64,000 bases of DNA from JBCDGZ01 sp038750655. Its GTDB lineage: Bacteria > Bacteroidota > Bacteroidia > Chitinophagales > Saprospiraceae. Positions 15,819 through 24,855 of the stretch are shown piece after piece. The stretch spans positions 1-64,000 of the forward strand of contig JBCDGZ010000009.1 of NCBI GenBank assembly GCA_038750655.1. Direction: 5' to 3'. The position numbers and the translations under genes were made by a program. The notes under the pieces were generated by a model that worked only from the letters and a program-made list of their open reading frames with translations, ran no database searches and had not been told where the DNA came from. The stretch's first letter is position 1. Each line of letters begins with the position of its first letter.

Positions 15819-18376
15819 GCTCCGCCATTCATTAGGAGTTTAACAGATCCCCGCTCCGGGTGCAGCGGGTCATTTTCGACGCGTATGATGGTATCCTTAC
15901 CCGGATCGTAAGTCAGTTTTTTAAAGGCTTGTAGTTGGAAAAAACCCCGGCGCTCGTAGCTAATGCTTTCCACGGCTCGGACGCCTGGCACCTGCTGGAT
16001 GGCGGCCTCCAAAGTAGAGCGGTCGAGCGGGGTGCCGAAGGTGAAGTTGTCGGGATCGAAGTACCCTTCGATGGGGCGTAGGCCGCGACGGCCGAATAGG
16101 GCCAGTAAGACCTGCTCTTTGACTTCGCCTTTGTAGGCGTCGGGAGCAACACAGATGGTGATCTCCAGGTGCATATTGGCGTAGATGGGATCGAGGACAT
16201 GGGCCTCGCGCCCGGCCTGCCGAAAGCGATCCAATTGCTGCACTAGCGAGGTCCGATGGGTCTCAGAGAGCAGTACGGTATCGCGAGGATCGGGGGTGAC
16301 AAAGGCTGAGAGCCAGCTGCCCGTCCAGCGGAAAGTCGCCCCGGCCTTTTGCACCCAATCTAGGCGCTCGGCGGCCTCGGCGTAGTCTTCGGGACGTACT
16401 GCGCGGCAGGTAACTGCGCGGAAAGCCTCAGAGGCCAACTGCCGTACTTCTCGATTCGATTCAGGGTCCATGCCGCCATTCGCAGCCAATGGATTATTTA
16501 CAGATTCAATAAAATTCAAGGGCGTAAAAGCCAGTGCCACCTTGATCGGGCCATTGGAGGTCGGAATCATCACCTCTTCTGCACTCTGTGGAATATGCAC
16601 CAGCGTGTCCGCCGCTACATTATCATTTTTGCCTCCTCCTAATCGATAGTGGACTCGAAACACCGTCTGCTCAGTAGGCGTACGGCCGAATTCATTGTCG
16701 CCAAATCGAATGGTCTTCCCCGCATCACTCGCATAGTCTTTATGTACAATCTCTTCGGTCTGTCGATAGTAGCCTTTAACCCGCCGCCAACTGCCATCAT
16801 CGAGCATAAAATCGTTGGCTTCACTGTTCGAAGGATCCCTTCCTACCAAAGCTCTTCTCCAATCCCAGCCCAGTTCAGGCACCCACTCATTGGCCCCATT
16901 ATCAAAAACCACTTCTTCCAAGTGCAGCTCCGGCTCCGCCTTCCGAACATCATCCCCCAGCCAAACCAACTGATTGAAGTCCGAGCCAGGCAAGCTGAAC
17001 AAATAGGTCAAGGTCTCGTCGTGCCCTTGCCGCTCCACCGCCCGATCCAGACGTTCCTGCTCGGCCAGCGGAATGGGTAAACTACTGGGCTCCCTGCCGA
17101 CGATGAAGTACTGCTCCACACTAATGCCGGCAGTTGCAGGAATCATATTGGCGTGCACCTCCATGAAAGACTGGTTCATTTCAAAAGGCAGGGCTTGTGC
17201 CTCTTCCCACTCCAACCGCGTGATCGGCGTTCCGAAGACTGGATCGGTGGTATCTTCTATAGCAATCAGCTTGACCATGTGGCGGCGCGCCGGGATAGCG
17301 GGATCATTGGGCTGCGTTTGCAGCAATACCCATTCACTGATCCGATTGTCGTATTGATTCATGGGATCGGGAGCCAGGTTGGCTGAATCGAAGAGAAAAG
17401 CAACCTGGCTTTGAACATGCATTTCAGTTGTCCCTACGTTGAGACACACATCATCTTCATCCCAGATATGGGGGAGAAAACGGTTGCGGCGATGATCAAC
17501 GTTGTAGCGGACTTTGGGGCTGGCCAACATTTGCTGGAGATCAGTACCGATTTCGAAGTAAGTGCGCAGGCCGCTGTCGGAGGCGGCGTAGATAGGAACG
17601 CCGGTGGGCACGAAGTCTTCCATCGGGATAGCGGCGGAGGGCCTTACTTGTACATCGATCCAGGTTTGGGCGCCCCGGCCATCGTGGACAGTGTAGTCGA
17701 CCAAGCGGGCGTGGCGGCGAACGGAGCGGCGCTGGGTAGCGGTTTCGAGGTAGGCTTCGCGGGCGATGCGATCTTGGTAGTAGGCCATCTCGTCGCCCAA
17801 TGCGCTCATGACTTCGGCCAGCATGATGCCGCCATCGGCTTCGAGGCGGTCGGTCCATTCGGGATAGCGCTGGGAGGCGAAGTCCAGTAGGGCTCGACGG
17901 AAGCTCCAAAAATCGCGCGCCAGGTAATTGACGGGGAAGTCGACCAGCTCTTCGGGAGGACATTCGTGCGGTGGTGGAGCGCAGTCGAGATCACTCTCGC
18001 AATTGGCTTTGAAGCTAAAGCGAATATTATTGTAATAGGGATCGACATTAGGGTCGTCGATGAATAAGTAGTAGTGGGTAAAATCTCCTGCAACGGGCGT
18101 TTGCAATCGCAGTACTCGTCGGCCATTTTCTGTCGGCCAGTTATTGGCATCAATAATCGTTGCCGGAATGAGCTGCAAGCCTTCGCCAGCATCCGGGCTA
18201 GAAATAACAATTTGGTTGTCCAGCAAGCTATTCAACAAGGGGTTGGTATGGCCATTGATATGCTCAAAGAAATAGACATCGAGCTGTTGCTGCGTCTTAT
18301 CAACAAACACAAAATCGATGCCCGCCACCTGGCTCTGATCAATCAGTTGTTGGAGTCGGTCTGGTGCAGTGATCAT
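15815..18376 (-). CDS. Putative baseplate assembly protein, gpJ type (second copy, Afp11-like)
   Basis: 853 aa. An N-terminal domain of about 150 residues ends at a Cys/Pro-rich segment (CESDLDCAPPPHECPPEELVDFPVNYLARDF). It is followed by the family signature FRRALLDFASQRYPEWTDR, LAEVMSALGDEMAYYQDRIAREAYLETATQRRSVRRHARLVDY. Downstream are TIRFGDNEFGRTPTEQTVF and an EVRQLASEAFRAVTCRAVRPEDYAEAAERL segment typical of the J-type domain. Paralogous in layout to the next gene; Afp/PVC systems also carry two such wedge proteins. It overlaps gp25 upstream and its paralogue downstream by 4 bp each. A structural baseplate role is well supported. Confidence 0.9.
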   Translation of the reverse strand: MITAPDRLQQLIDQSQVAGIDFVFVDKTQQQLDVYFFEHINGHTNPLLNSLLDNQIVISSPDAGEGLQLIPATIIDANNWPTENGRRVLRLQTPVAGDFTHYYLFIDDPNVDPYYNNIRFSFKANCESDLDCAPPPHECPPEELVDFPVNYLARDFWSFRRALLDFASQRYPEWTDRLEADGGIMLAEVMSALGDEMAYYQDRIAREAYLETATQRRSVRRHARLVDYTVHDGRGAQTWIDVQVRPSAAIPMEDFVPTGVPIYAASDSGLRTYFEIGTDLQQMLASPKVRYNVDHRRNRFLPHIWDEDDVCLNVGTTEMHVQSQVAFLFDSANLAPDPMNQYDNRISEWVLLQTQPNDPAIPARRHMVKLIAIEDTTDPVFGTPITRLEWEEAQALPFEMNQSFMEVHANMIPATAGISVEQYFIVGREPSSLPIPLAEQERLDRAVERQGHDETLTYLFSLPGSDFNQLVWLGDDVRKAEPELHLEEVVFDNGANEWVPELGWDWRRALVGRDPSNSEANDFMLDDGSWRRVKGYYRQTEEIVHKDYASDAGKTIRFGDNEFGRTPTEQTVFRVHYRLGGGKNDNVAADTLVHIPQSAEEVMIPTSNGPIKVALAFTPLNFIESVNNPLAANGGMDPESNREVRQLASEAFRAVTCRAVRPEDYAEAAERLDWVQKAGATFRWTGSWLSAFVTPDPRDTVLLSETHRTSLVQQLDRFRQAGREAHVLDPIYANMHLEITICVAPDAYKGEVKEQVLLALFGRRGLRPIEGYFDPDNFTFGTPLDRSTLEAAIQQVPGVRAVESISYERRGFFQLQAFKKLTYDPGKDTIIRVENDPLHPERGSVKLLMNGGA

Positions 18377-18750
18377 AAGCTAGTTTCCAGATTTAAATAG
18401 CGGCGTTCCTGCCGAGCTTTAAGAATATAGGTAATGGCAATTTCCAGTTTTTCTGCTGCTGCGGTAACGGCCACATCTTCTACACTAATCAAAGTCCCTA
18501 GCCAAGTTTCGAGGGCCTGATAAATGGTCACCTGAGTCAGGCTAGCACTGGCGGGATTGTTGGGCGAAAAGACCATCCGGCGCAGGCCGCAGCCAAAGTC
18601 CGGGCGGTTGATGCGTTCCCCGGGGTTGGTAAAAAGCACCTGCTTGATCAGCTGCTCGACGTGCTCGGCGTAGTCCCGCTCTTCGGCCAACTCGCTTCGC
18701 CCGCTGTCAATGGCGAAGGGATAGTGAATACTTTTGATTGGTGTTGCCAT
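18373..18750 (-). CDS. GPW/gp25 family baseplate protein (Afp9-like)
   Basis: 125 aa, normal length for gp25-like wedge proteins. The order of a Tyr-Pro-Phe start, EERDYAEHVEQLIKQVLFTNPGERINRPDFGCGLRRMVFSPNN, then a helix and a beta-rich end with AAEKLEIAITYILKA, is the usual GPW/gp25 pattern. gp25 nucleates sheath assembly at the baseplate (T4 gp25, Afp9, TssE are relatives). It starts 15 bp after the 96-aa gene and overlaps the first gpJ-type gene by 4 bp. The call is confident from motif and context. Confidence 0.92.
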   Translation of the reverse strand: MATPIKSIHYPFAIDSGRSELAEERDYAEHVEQLIKQVLFTNPGERINRPDFGCGLRRMVFSPNNPASASLTQVTIYQALETWLGTLISVEDVAVTAAAEKLEIAITYILKARQERRYLNLETSL

Positions 18751-18765
18751 AATTGTGTTGTTTAG

Positions 18766-19056
18766 CTAGGAGAAATCGCCCTGTCGAGCTGTAATCTCTT
18801 GCATTCGTGTGGTCGTAATCACCCCCCCGTTATTAATTTCTTCCAGAATAAAAGCATCCTTATTTTCTTCCAGATGCTTGATCACTCCCTGAGCGATCGC
18901 CACAAATATCAACTTTAAATCCTTGGTGACATTCGGTGCATCTTGCCCCATCACCGCCGGCCATTCTCTGAGGAAAGCGTCCTCCATCGCCTGCGCCATA
19001 CTACTGGCATAAAGGCTCGTATTTTTCTGCGAACCTGCTTTCAGTTCATTTCCCAT
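18766..19056 (-). CDS. Small eCIS-operon protein of unknown function
   Basis: 96 aa, not assigned to a family. It appears fully helical: SMAQAMEDAFLREWPAVMG, then KDLKLIFVAIAQGVIKHLEENKDAF, with a Thr/Arg-rich tail. It is placed between the OB-fold spike gene (1 bp gap) and gp25 (15 bp gap), the position often taken by a small spike- or PAAR-associated gene in such loci. It lacks any PAAR repeat or His-rich metal site, so it cannot be called a tip protein. The compact spacing makes it a real gene. A role as a baseplate assembly factor is only inferred from position. Confidence 0.75.
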   Translation of the reverse strand: MGNELKAGSQKNTSLYASSMAQAMEDAFLREWPAVMGQDAPNVTKDLKLIFVAIAQGVIKHLEENKDAFILEEINNGGVITTTRMQEITARQGDFS

Positions 19057-19057
19057 A

Positions 19058-19774
19058 TCATCCAGATTTTACTTTTACAGAAATCAAACTCGGTGTCGGT
19101 GGTGTAAACTGCGGCATAGGCGGCGCGGGCGTAACCGGCAAGCTGCCCAGAGCTAGCTCACCAGGATGCATGTGTGAATTAAAAAGCGTGACCAACTGGT
19201 TGAGATAGGTCATCAACTCATCTCCAAAAACTACAGGGTGGGTCGCATTTTCTACCAGCTCAATTTGCGGAGCCTCTACTACTACTTTAATCTTTCCTTT
19301 CACCGTAATCTTACCCTGCATCACCTCGAAAGTCATGATATTGTCTCCATTTTCATCACTTAGGGTCAGCACCTGTGCCTGATCATCCATCGTCACCATC
19401 AGCCCCTGCTCCGAGCGAATAATTTTAAGGTTCGGTCCCGCCGTCGGAATCCCCTTTTCATTTTTGGGCAACTCGCCATCCGTCCAAAATCCTCCGGTCC
19501 AAATGGGGTACGAAGGGTCGCCGCCCTCAAACTCTACCCAGACCGCAGTATCCTCCGCGGGGATGGTGTAGGTCCCCACGCCATCTCCCGTGTAAGGCAA
19601 GCAAGGCAAGGCCCAGACTTGTAAATCACCGAGGACCGCTGGCACTTGTACTTTGACTCTTCCTCGCAGGGTGGGGTCCACATTGTCTACTACTGTCCCT
19701 CGGTACTTTCCGAAGTAGCGGTTGCGGACCCAGTCCAGCAGTTGATTGGTTAGGTTATCGTTAGTTGTTTGCAT
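19058..19774 (-). CDS. Phage baseplate assembly protein V / VgrG OB-fold spike protein (C-terminal half of Afp8-like spike)
   Basis: 238 aa. YFGKYRGTVVDNVDPTLRGRVKVQVPAVLGDLQVWALPCLPYTG, then ...VWVEFEGGDPSYPIWTGGFW, is the OB-fold signature of gpV/gp5-type spikes. It is followed by repetitive beta-strands (QGLMVTMDDQAQVLTLSDENGDNIMTFEV, GKITVKGKIKVVVEAPQIELVENA) that would form the spike shaft, and a Pro-rich tail. In Afp8/VgrG proteins this part is usually fused behind a gpD/gp27 domain. Here the gpD half is a separate gene 3.7 kb upstream. Its ATG overlaps the last 14 bp of the S8 protease gene, so the insertion reaches exactly to this start codon. Confidence 0.9.
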   Translation of the reverse strand: MQTTNDNLTNQLLDWVRNRYFGKYRGTVVDNVDPTLRGRVKVQVPAVLGDLQVWALPCLPYTGDGVGTYTIPAEDTAVWVEFEGGDPSYPIWTGGFWTDGELPKNEKGIPTAGPNLKIIRSEQGLMVTMDDQAQVLTLSDENGDNIMTFEVMQGKITVKGKIKVVVEAPQIELVENATHPVVFGDELMTYLNQLVTLFNSHMHPGELALGSLPVTPAPPMPQFTPPTPSLISVKVKSG

Positions 19775-22700
19775 GTTTTGTACTTTGTTTGCTCCTCCAC
19801 TTTTCTTCCATTTTATTTAACTGCTTAAGCTTTTGGGTGTATGAATCGAATGCTTCTTTTTGTTGAGGTCTCAGGTTTATTTCTTCAGATAGCTTTTGAC
19901 GATTAATTCTTATTCCTTTGCTATGTGATTGACTTTGTAATTTTCGGGTGAGTGAATTATCCATTCCGGCAATTACTAATAATTCTGTAAGCTGTTCAAA
20001 CTTTACATCTTTTGTCAATGTAGTATCCGTCTGCGTTGCTACCCAGAATAACTTTAATAATTGATGTGCCTCTTCTGTATCTGCGTACAAAGTATTTTCT
20101 AAAGCTGCTCGTTTTCTAGATCGTCTTGGGGGCAGTGCTTCTAACTGTTGCTTTAATGCATTTATATCATCAAAAGCATTTTTTACTTGTTCCATGGAAG
20201 GCTCTACAGGAGCGAATCTTTGAAAAGAGTTACAAGGGCTACCAGCATTAGTTGGAATAGCAGTTACGCCACTATTGGGCATTTCATTCACTCCCTGGTC
20301 ATAGTAGAAATAGTCAATTGGACAAGCTCCGGAAACCAAAAAATGGGTACTTCCAAGTCCAGTAGAAAAGGTATTGCCAGCTGCTAAATTTGGACTGCCT
20401 TGTTTTTTCTTAATCCCTTCGTTGGTATTAAATGGCTCTATTTGAAAATCAACATCATTATTAATATTTTCATTACAATGATATTCTAAGCCCATCCAAC
20501 AATTATAGATAGAGTTGGTATCAATGTTATTATTCTGTCCTTTCGCCCAATTAGCAATTTTGAACTGGCTAAATTTATTATTATAAACTAAATTTGATAT
20601 TCCTCCCGAGTTCTGAATCAATAGCCCTGCATTGATTGGGTCTGCGTCTGTAGCTTTTAAAAACTCATTTTCTTCAATAGTAAAAAAAGAAGAAGAAAAA
20701 AGGGTGACTCCTACATCAACACTACTGTTGTTGAAAGATCTTCCTACTATGAAATTATTTTCAGTCAATTTAGCACCATCCATCCCCTCAAAAACAATTG
20801 CTTTATTGTTGAGTCCAAAATCCGCCCCATCAATAGAGATCGTATAAAAGCTGCCGGTATTGTTGCCCTCAATGGCTACATCAAAACCAAAAAAAGTAGA
20901 GGGATTACCGTTTTGGATAGGATAGCGTTCAATTTCATATCCCGCATCAGCCGAAAATATTCCTTTGATTAATTTCGTTGGTTTAGCCCTGTCATCAGCA
21001 AACCTACATCCTCTGAACACGTAGCGGTCTACTCCCCAAAGCGTAGCCATAGCAAAGGGGACATCAGTAGATATATAATCATCATCAATTAGAAATTGAC
21101 AATTGTTGAAAACCCCTCTTCTCGGGTTAGCGTAGTCATAAGTATGGATTGCAATAGCTCGCCAATTATTCTTAAAAACAGAATTGGCCGCCAAAATTAC
21201 ACCTCCATTTGTTCCTTGGGAAAAGGGTTGGTAGTTGACTATACCATTTCTTGCATTTTTCAGTGTAGCATTGGAAAGAATAACCCTTCCTTGGGCATTA
21301 AAACTGGGGTTGTTTTCATCTCCCCACACTTCAATTCCATTCCAAAAGTCCTCTTTACAACCCGATGAGTTCGTTAAAGTACCTCCAGATACAATTAATA
21401 CAGCTCCTTGCTCCACAACAAGTTTACTGTCCTTTGAAAATCTTACTTTATCTGTTATGGTTAAGGTAGCCCCTGCTTTTACGACCAATTCACCATGAAC
21501 AAATTTTTCTGTATTCCATGTTGTTGTCCCATTAATAGGAGAATGAATACCATATTGAGTGGCCATCTTGACCGCTTCATAGGCATCGATTCTGCCGCTT
21601 CCAAGCAGCCCGGCGTAGGATTGGTTTTCTGGAATATTATCAATATTAACTGCTGTCTGTTTTAGAATATATTCTATATCATCAGGGCTAAAACAAGGAT
21701 TCACCGAAAAAAGAAGTCCGCATAAACCGGCGACCTGCGGTGAGGCAAAAGAAGTCCCAAATCCAAGAGGAGCATAACCATTATTGATTTCTAAAGTAGT
21801 AACCCCATATCCCGGTGCGGATAAGTCGACCTTATCATTATGTGTATGTGTAGATAATGGATTGCCGACCTGCCATTCATGTACATCTTGCCAGTCGATG
21901 TCCCCATAGATAGGGTGAGGATTATTATTTCCATAAAGAAATCGATGGCCTATAGAGGTCACAGAAATAACATGATCATAGGAAGCTGGATAAAGATAAT
22001 CATGTCCATTTAAACCACAATGAGCTTGGTCGGTCAAACCATTACCTGCACCTGCTACGACGACCGTACCGTTTTGATAAATTTCATCAATGACATTTTG
22101 ATCAACTAAGCTTTGCATACACGCTCCCCAGCTAGCATTGAGCACTTTAGCACCATTTTGTGAAAGCTTCAATAATTCATTATATAATCCCCAATTTGAA
22201 CTAAAGTGAATTTTACAATTAAAGCCAATACCGGAAATTCCTTTATTATTATCCGTGTCGGGACTTGCACAGCCAGCGACCTGAGAGCCGTGGTTGTGCC
22301 AAAAAGGATTAGTTGGTAACAAGTTATTTCCCCAAACATTTATAAGATTATTTTGCAAGTCTTCATGACTTGTTTCAACATAAATATCCGTGATTCCAAT
22401 TACAACATTAGGATCTCCCTTAGTTATATCCCAAGCCTCTTGTGCTCTAATTAAATCTAAATTGGGTTGAGTATTTGGATTTCCTCCCGTATTACCGTAA
22501 TCATTTGGAGTATAAAGTAGCTTGGCTTTTTCAATTTTCTCGAAATAAGGAAACACCTCTTTTTGCTGAGCAATGAGTTCCTCAAATTCAATTGGGTCAA
22601 CACTTTGAATAAAATAAATCTGCTGTAGAAAATCTTTTGTTGAAGTAGGAAAAGCCTTTTCAAACTTCAATATTTTTTTCCCTTCAAAAAAATAACGAAT

Positions 22701-23453
22701 TGTCAAATCCTTGAACACTAAATCCAAGGTCGAATCCCTATTCATCTTGACATTTGGGACTCCTACATTATTTGTAATTTGAAGATAATAACTTGGGCTT
22801 TCTACCTTTTCCGCCTCTTTCAAACAAATATTATCCAACCAAAGCGCAGAAGTTTTCTCTCCATCGTTTACTGCGAACTCATTTTCAGGAGTAAAAATTA
22901 AGTAATCAAAATTATCAGTTACTTCCCCCGTCATTATAATATTGACCCAGCCCTCTTTTACGGCTACCTTTCTACTTACTCCAATAATTTGACAATTATT
23001 TTGCTCACAACTATTGGGTTTCTGAATTAAAGTATTAGCAGCCCTTACTTGAAGTTGAGCATAATCCGGGCGTTCTTTTACTTGTCTGGCGTGTACAGAA
23101 AAGGACAACTTATAGGTCTTGCCTTTTTCTAAAGGTTTTTTGAGCACCTGATAAATACCTTGACCAACCACTTTGTTTCCCCACATACTGACAAACCCTG
23201 TATTTCCATCTTCTTGATGCGGAGAGAATCTTGGTGAATTGATTGGTTTCCACCCTGGCAAATTACTATCTGTTATTCTTCCATTTTTTCCTTCTTGAAA
23301 ATCGCCATTTTGTAATAGATTATTTTCGCAAAAAGTTTCAAAAAAATCATCTGTCGAATCGTTTTTTCCCTCCCTTTCTTCGGATAGAAAAAAAGACAGC
23401 AAAACAAATGACATCATCATCAATCCAAATATTTTAATCGTAATATTTTTCAT
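19761..23453 (-). CDS. Secreted S8 subtilase with N-terminal jelly-roll-like and C-terminal beta-helix regions, inserted in eCIS spike locus
   Basis: 1230 aa counted from the ATG at 23453, chosen because it begins a clear signal peptide (MKNITIKIFGLMMMSFVLLSF); a start 63 bp upstream would spoil it. Residues 45-215 look like a carbohydrate-binding jelly roll (NLLQNGDFQEG...GWKPIN ... ALWLDNICLKE). The peptidase domain has D356 in GITD, H388 in HNHGSQVAG, oxyanion N471 in AGAGN and S568 in GTSFASP: a complete S8 triad. From ~residue 660 beta-helix rungs follow. The last ~110 residues are charged and helical; no T9SS sorting domain is seen. Sampled lines here have about one third G+C, far below flanking genes, suggesting foreign origin. 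It separates the gpD and gpV halves of the spike. It could be a passenger gene, a particle-activating protease or an extracellular enzyme; undecided. Confidence 0.9.
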   Translation of the reverse strand: MKNITIKIFGLMMMSFVLLSFFLSEEREGKNDSTDDFFETFCENNLLQNGDFQEGKNGRITDSNLPGWKPINSPRFSPHQEDGNTGFVSMWGNKVVGQGIYQVLKKPLEKGKTYKLSFSVHARQVKERPDYAQLQVRAANTLIQKPNSCEQNNCQIIGVSRKVAVKEGWVNIIMTGEVTDNFDYLIFTPENEFAVNDGEKTSALWLDNICLKEAEKVESPSYYLQITNNVGVPNVKMNRDSTLDLVFKDLTIRYFFEGKKILKFEKAFPTSTKDFLQQIYFIQSVDPIEFEELIAQQKEVFPYFEKIEKAKLLYTPNDYGNTGGNPNTQPNLDLIRAQEAWDITKGDPNVVIGITDIYVETSHEDLQNNLINVWGNNLLPTNPFWHNHGSQVAGCASPDTDNNKGISGIGFNCKIHFSSNWGLYNELLKLSQNGAKVLNASWGACMQSLVDQNVIDEIYQNGTVVVAGAGNGLTDQAHCGLNGHDYLYPASYDHVISVTSIGHRFLYGNNNPHPIYGDIDWQDVHEWQVGNPLSTHTHNDKVDLSAPGYGVTTLEINNGYAPLGFGTSFASPQVAGLCGLLFSVNPCFSPDDIEYILKQTAVNIDNIPENQSYAGLLGSGRIDAYEAVKMATQYGIHSPINGTTTWNTEKFVHGELVVKAGATLTITDKVRFSKDSKLVVEQGAVLIVSGGTLTNSSGCKEDFWNGIEVWGDENNPSFNAQGRVILSNATLKNARNGIVNYQPFSQGTNGGVILAANSVFKNNWRAIAIHTYDYANPRRGVFNNCQFLIDDDYISTDVPFAMATLWGVDRYVFRGCRFADDRAKPTKLIKGIFSADAGYEIERYPIQNGNPSTFFGFDVAIEGNNTGSFYTISIDGADFGLNNKAIVFEGMDGAKLTENNFIVGRSFNNSSVDVGVTLFSSSFFTIEENEFLKATDADPINAGLLIQNSGGISNLVYNNKFSQFKIANWAKGQNNNIDTNSIYNCWMGLEYHCNENINNDVDFQIEPFNTNEGIKKKQGSPNLAAGNTFSTGLGSTHFLVSGACPIDYFYYDQGVNEMPNSGVTAIPTNAGSPCNSFQRFAPVEPSMEQVKNAFDDINALKQQLEALPPRRSRKRAALENTLYADTEEAHQLLKLFWVATQTDTTLTKDVKFEQLTELLVIAGMDNSLTRKLQSQSHSKGIRINRQKLSEEINLRPQQKEAFDSYTQKLKQLNKMEEKWRSKQSTKHANN

Positions 23454-23482
23454 GTCATAATTTTTTATTTTACCATTGTGAT

Positions 23483-23503
23483 TTCCTCTCGATAAACGAG
23501 GAA
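23483..23503 (-). other. Imperfect inverted repeat just after the gpD-like stop codon
   Basis: TTCCTCTCG (23483-23491), loop ATAAA, then CGAGGAA (23497-23503) pair except for a 2-nt bulge. It lies between the gpD-like stop (23507) and the S8 protease start (23453). It has no T-run on the minus strand, so it is at most a weak attenuator or a scar of the junction. Confidence 0.35.
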
Positions 23504-23506
23504 TAC

Positions 23507-24568
23507 CTAATCCCAAGCATTGCGGACCAAGTCAATCTCCATCCGATGCGCCGTTTCGTCGATGATGTGTTTGACGCTAGCGACCATGTATTTGCCACTG
23601 TGGCGGCTGCCGACGCCCTGCACTTCTACGATGTCATAAACGTGCAGTACTTTCTTAATTTTTCGATATGTGGTATTGCAATTGGCATTGACAAACCAAT
23701 CTGATTCTTGTAGCAAAGCCTCGCTTCCGGCGGTATTGCCATCATTGCTGGGGGCGACCAGATGGGTGGAGTGGGTGGCTCCGCCTTGTATCTGTCGCAG
23801 GCTTTGGGAGCCTAGCGGGGATTGTACCTGCGGATTGGCGCTGCCGTTATTCATGACGTTTTTACTACTAGTGTCGAGCTGTTGATTTTCGACTGATGTT
23901 GGGCGTTCTGTATCCCAGTTGATCGACAGCTCAGTGACATTGCAGCCCTCTTGATTCATGTTCAGGGTTACCTTTGGGCTGGCGTTGAGGTCGGGCTTTC
24001 GGAAGTTGCCCGTTTCTATACCGACGGGGTTGCAGTCAATCCAAAAGTGGAAACCATTGCGGCTGGCCAGCTGGCGAATGAAGCGCAGGTCATCGCTGCG
24101 CTGCACCAGCTCATTGGTCAGCTCGGTGTGGATGGTGCTGGTGAAGTCAACGCGGGGGATCAGTTGATACTCGGTAGCCAGAATAGTGGCGACCACCTGG
24201 CTGTCCGTCGTGAAGCCCCAGACTTTAGAGCGGAACTCTCGGCCCATCTTAATGGTCTGATCCGAACCGCCCACTTGCATCCAGGAGCCTGCGCCGCCTT
24301 CCTTAATACTGATCTGCTGGCTGGTGACTGGCCCTTTGACCAGGCAGTTCATCAAGCCCGATTCCTCCGGCACCATGATGGACATTTCCGAGCCAGGATT
24401 GAGGCGGGTTTCTTTGAGGCGAGAAATGTCGCCATCGCAGATGTCTACCGAATAATGGATACTATAGGTCGTGGGTTGATCCATTTTTTCAGTCACCTCA
24501 ATCTTATCCGCCAGGTCCATCTCCGGGTCCGGCAGTCGGTCAATCATTATGAGCGTATTGAGTCCCAT
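23507..24568 (-). CDS. Phage late control D / gp27-like hub protein (N-terminal half of Afp8-like spike)
   Basis: 353 aa. The arrangement of an N-terminal beta domain (TYSIHYSVDICDGDISRLKETRLNPGSEMSIMV), VWGFTTDSQVVATILAT, and TNELVQRSDDLRFIRQLASRNGFHFWIDC matches gpD/gp27-like hub proteins of contractile tails. The C-terminus SGKYMVASVKHIIDETAHRMEIDLVRNAWD is also typical of the family. The hub forms the trimeric ring between tube and spike. In Afp8/VgrG the OB-fold spike normally follows in the same polypeptide; here that part is a separate gene beyond the S8 protease. The gene abuts the LysM gene directly (0 bp gap). High confidence. Confidence 0.9.
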   Translation of the reverse strand: MGLNTLIMIDRLPDPEMDLADKIEVTEKMDQPTTYSIHYSVDICDGDISRLKETRLNPGSEMSIMVPEESGLMNCLVKGPVTSQQISIKEGGAGSWMQVGGSDQTIKMGREFRSKVWGFTTDSQVVATILATEYQLIPRVDFTSTIHTELTNELVQRSDDLRFIRQLASRNGFHFWIDCNPVGIETGNFRKPDLNASPKVTLNMNQEGCNVTELSINWDTERPTSVENQQLDTSSKNVMNNGSANPQVQSPLGSQSLRQIQGGATHSTHLVAPSNDGNTAGSEALLQESDWFVNANCNTTYRKIKKVLHVYDIVEVQGVGSRHSGKYMVASVKHIIDETAHRMEIDLVRNAWD

Positions 24569-24844
24569 CTAGCGTCTTTTGTAGGGTATGGCAATTTCTT
24601 CTTGCTCACTCAGCGCCTCCGGCAGCATAGCTTCGTTGGCTTCACAGATGCGCCAAAAGCCCGTCGGATCATTCATGTATTGTGCAGCCAAGTGATCGAT
24701 GCGATGGCCCTGCTTCATCAGGTGGAAGCCCTGGATGACTTGCAGTGGCGGCGCAGGCACCGGTACAACCGGCACCTGACGACCGCGACTGTCCTCGACT
24801 TGGTAAGTTTCTTCTTGCTTGTATCTGCTTTTATCATCAAACAT
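24569..24844 (-). CDS. LysM-domain baseplate protein (Afp7 C-terminal-like / gp53-like)
   Basis: 91 aa. QGFHLMKQGHRIDHLAAQYMNDPTGFWRICEANE is a LysM-type fold as found in gp53/gpX-like tail proteins, followed by a short basic end. In Afp and PVC, Afp7/Pvc7 combine a CIS_tube domain with a LysM domain; here the CIS_tube part is the gene immediately upstream (11 bp). In contractile tails this protein helps connect the baseplate wedges and the hub. No signal peptide, so it does not act as a secreted murein binder. Confidence 0.85.
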   Translation of the reverse strand: MFDDKSRYKQEETYQVEDSRGRQVPVVPVPAPPLQVIQGFHLMKQGHRIDHLAAQYMNDPTGFWRICEANEAMLPEALSEQEEIAIPYKRR

Positions 24845-24855
24845 AGCTGTTGGTT

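Noticed and set aside
19761..23453. S8 protease considered as a T9SS-exported protein
   Set aside because: It has a signal peptide but no recognisable type A or B sorting domain at the C-terminus, unlike the other three T9SS proteins in the window.
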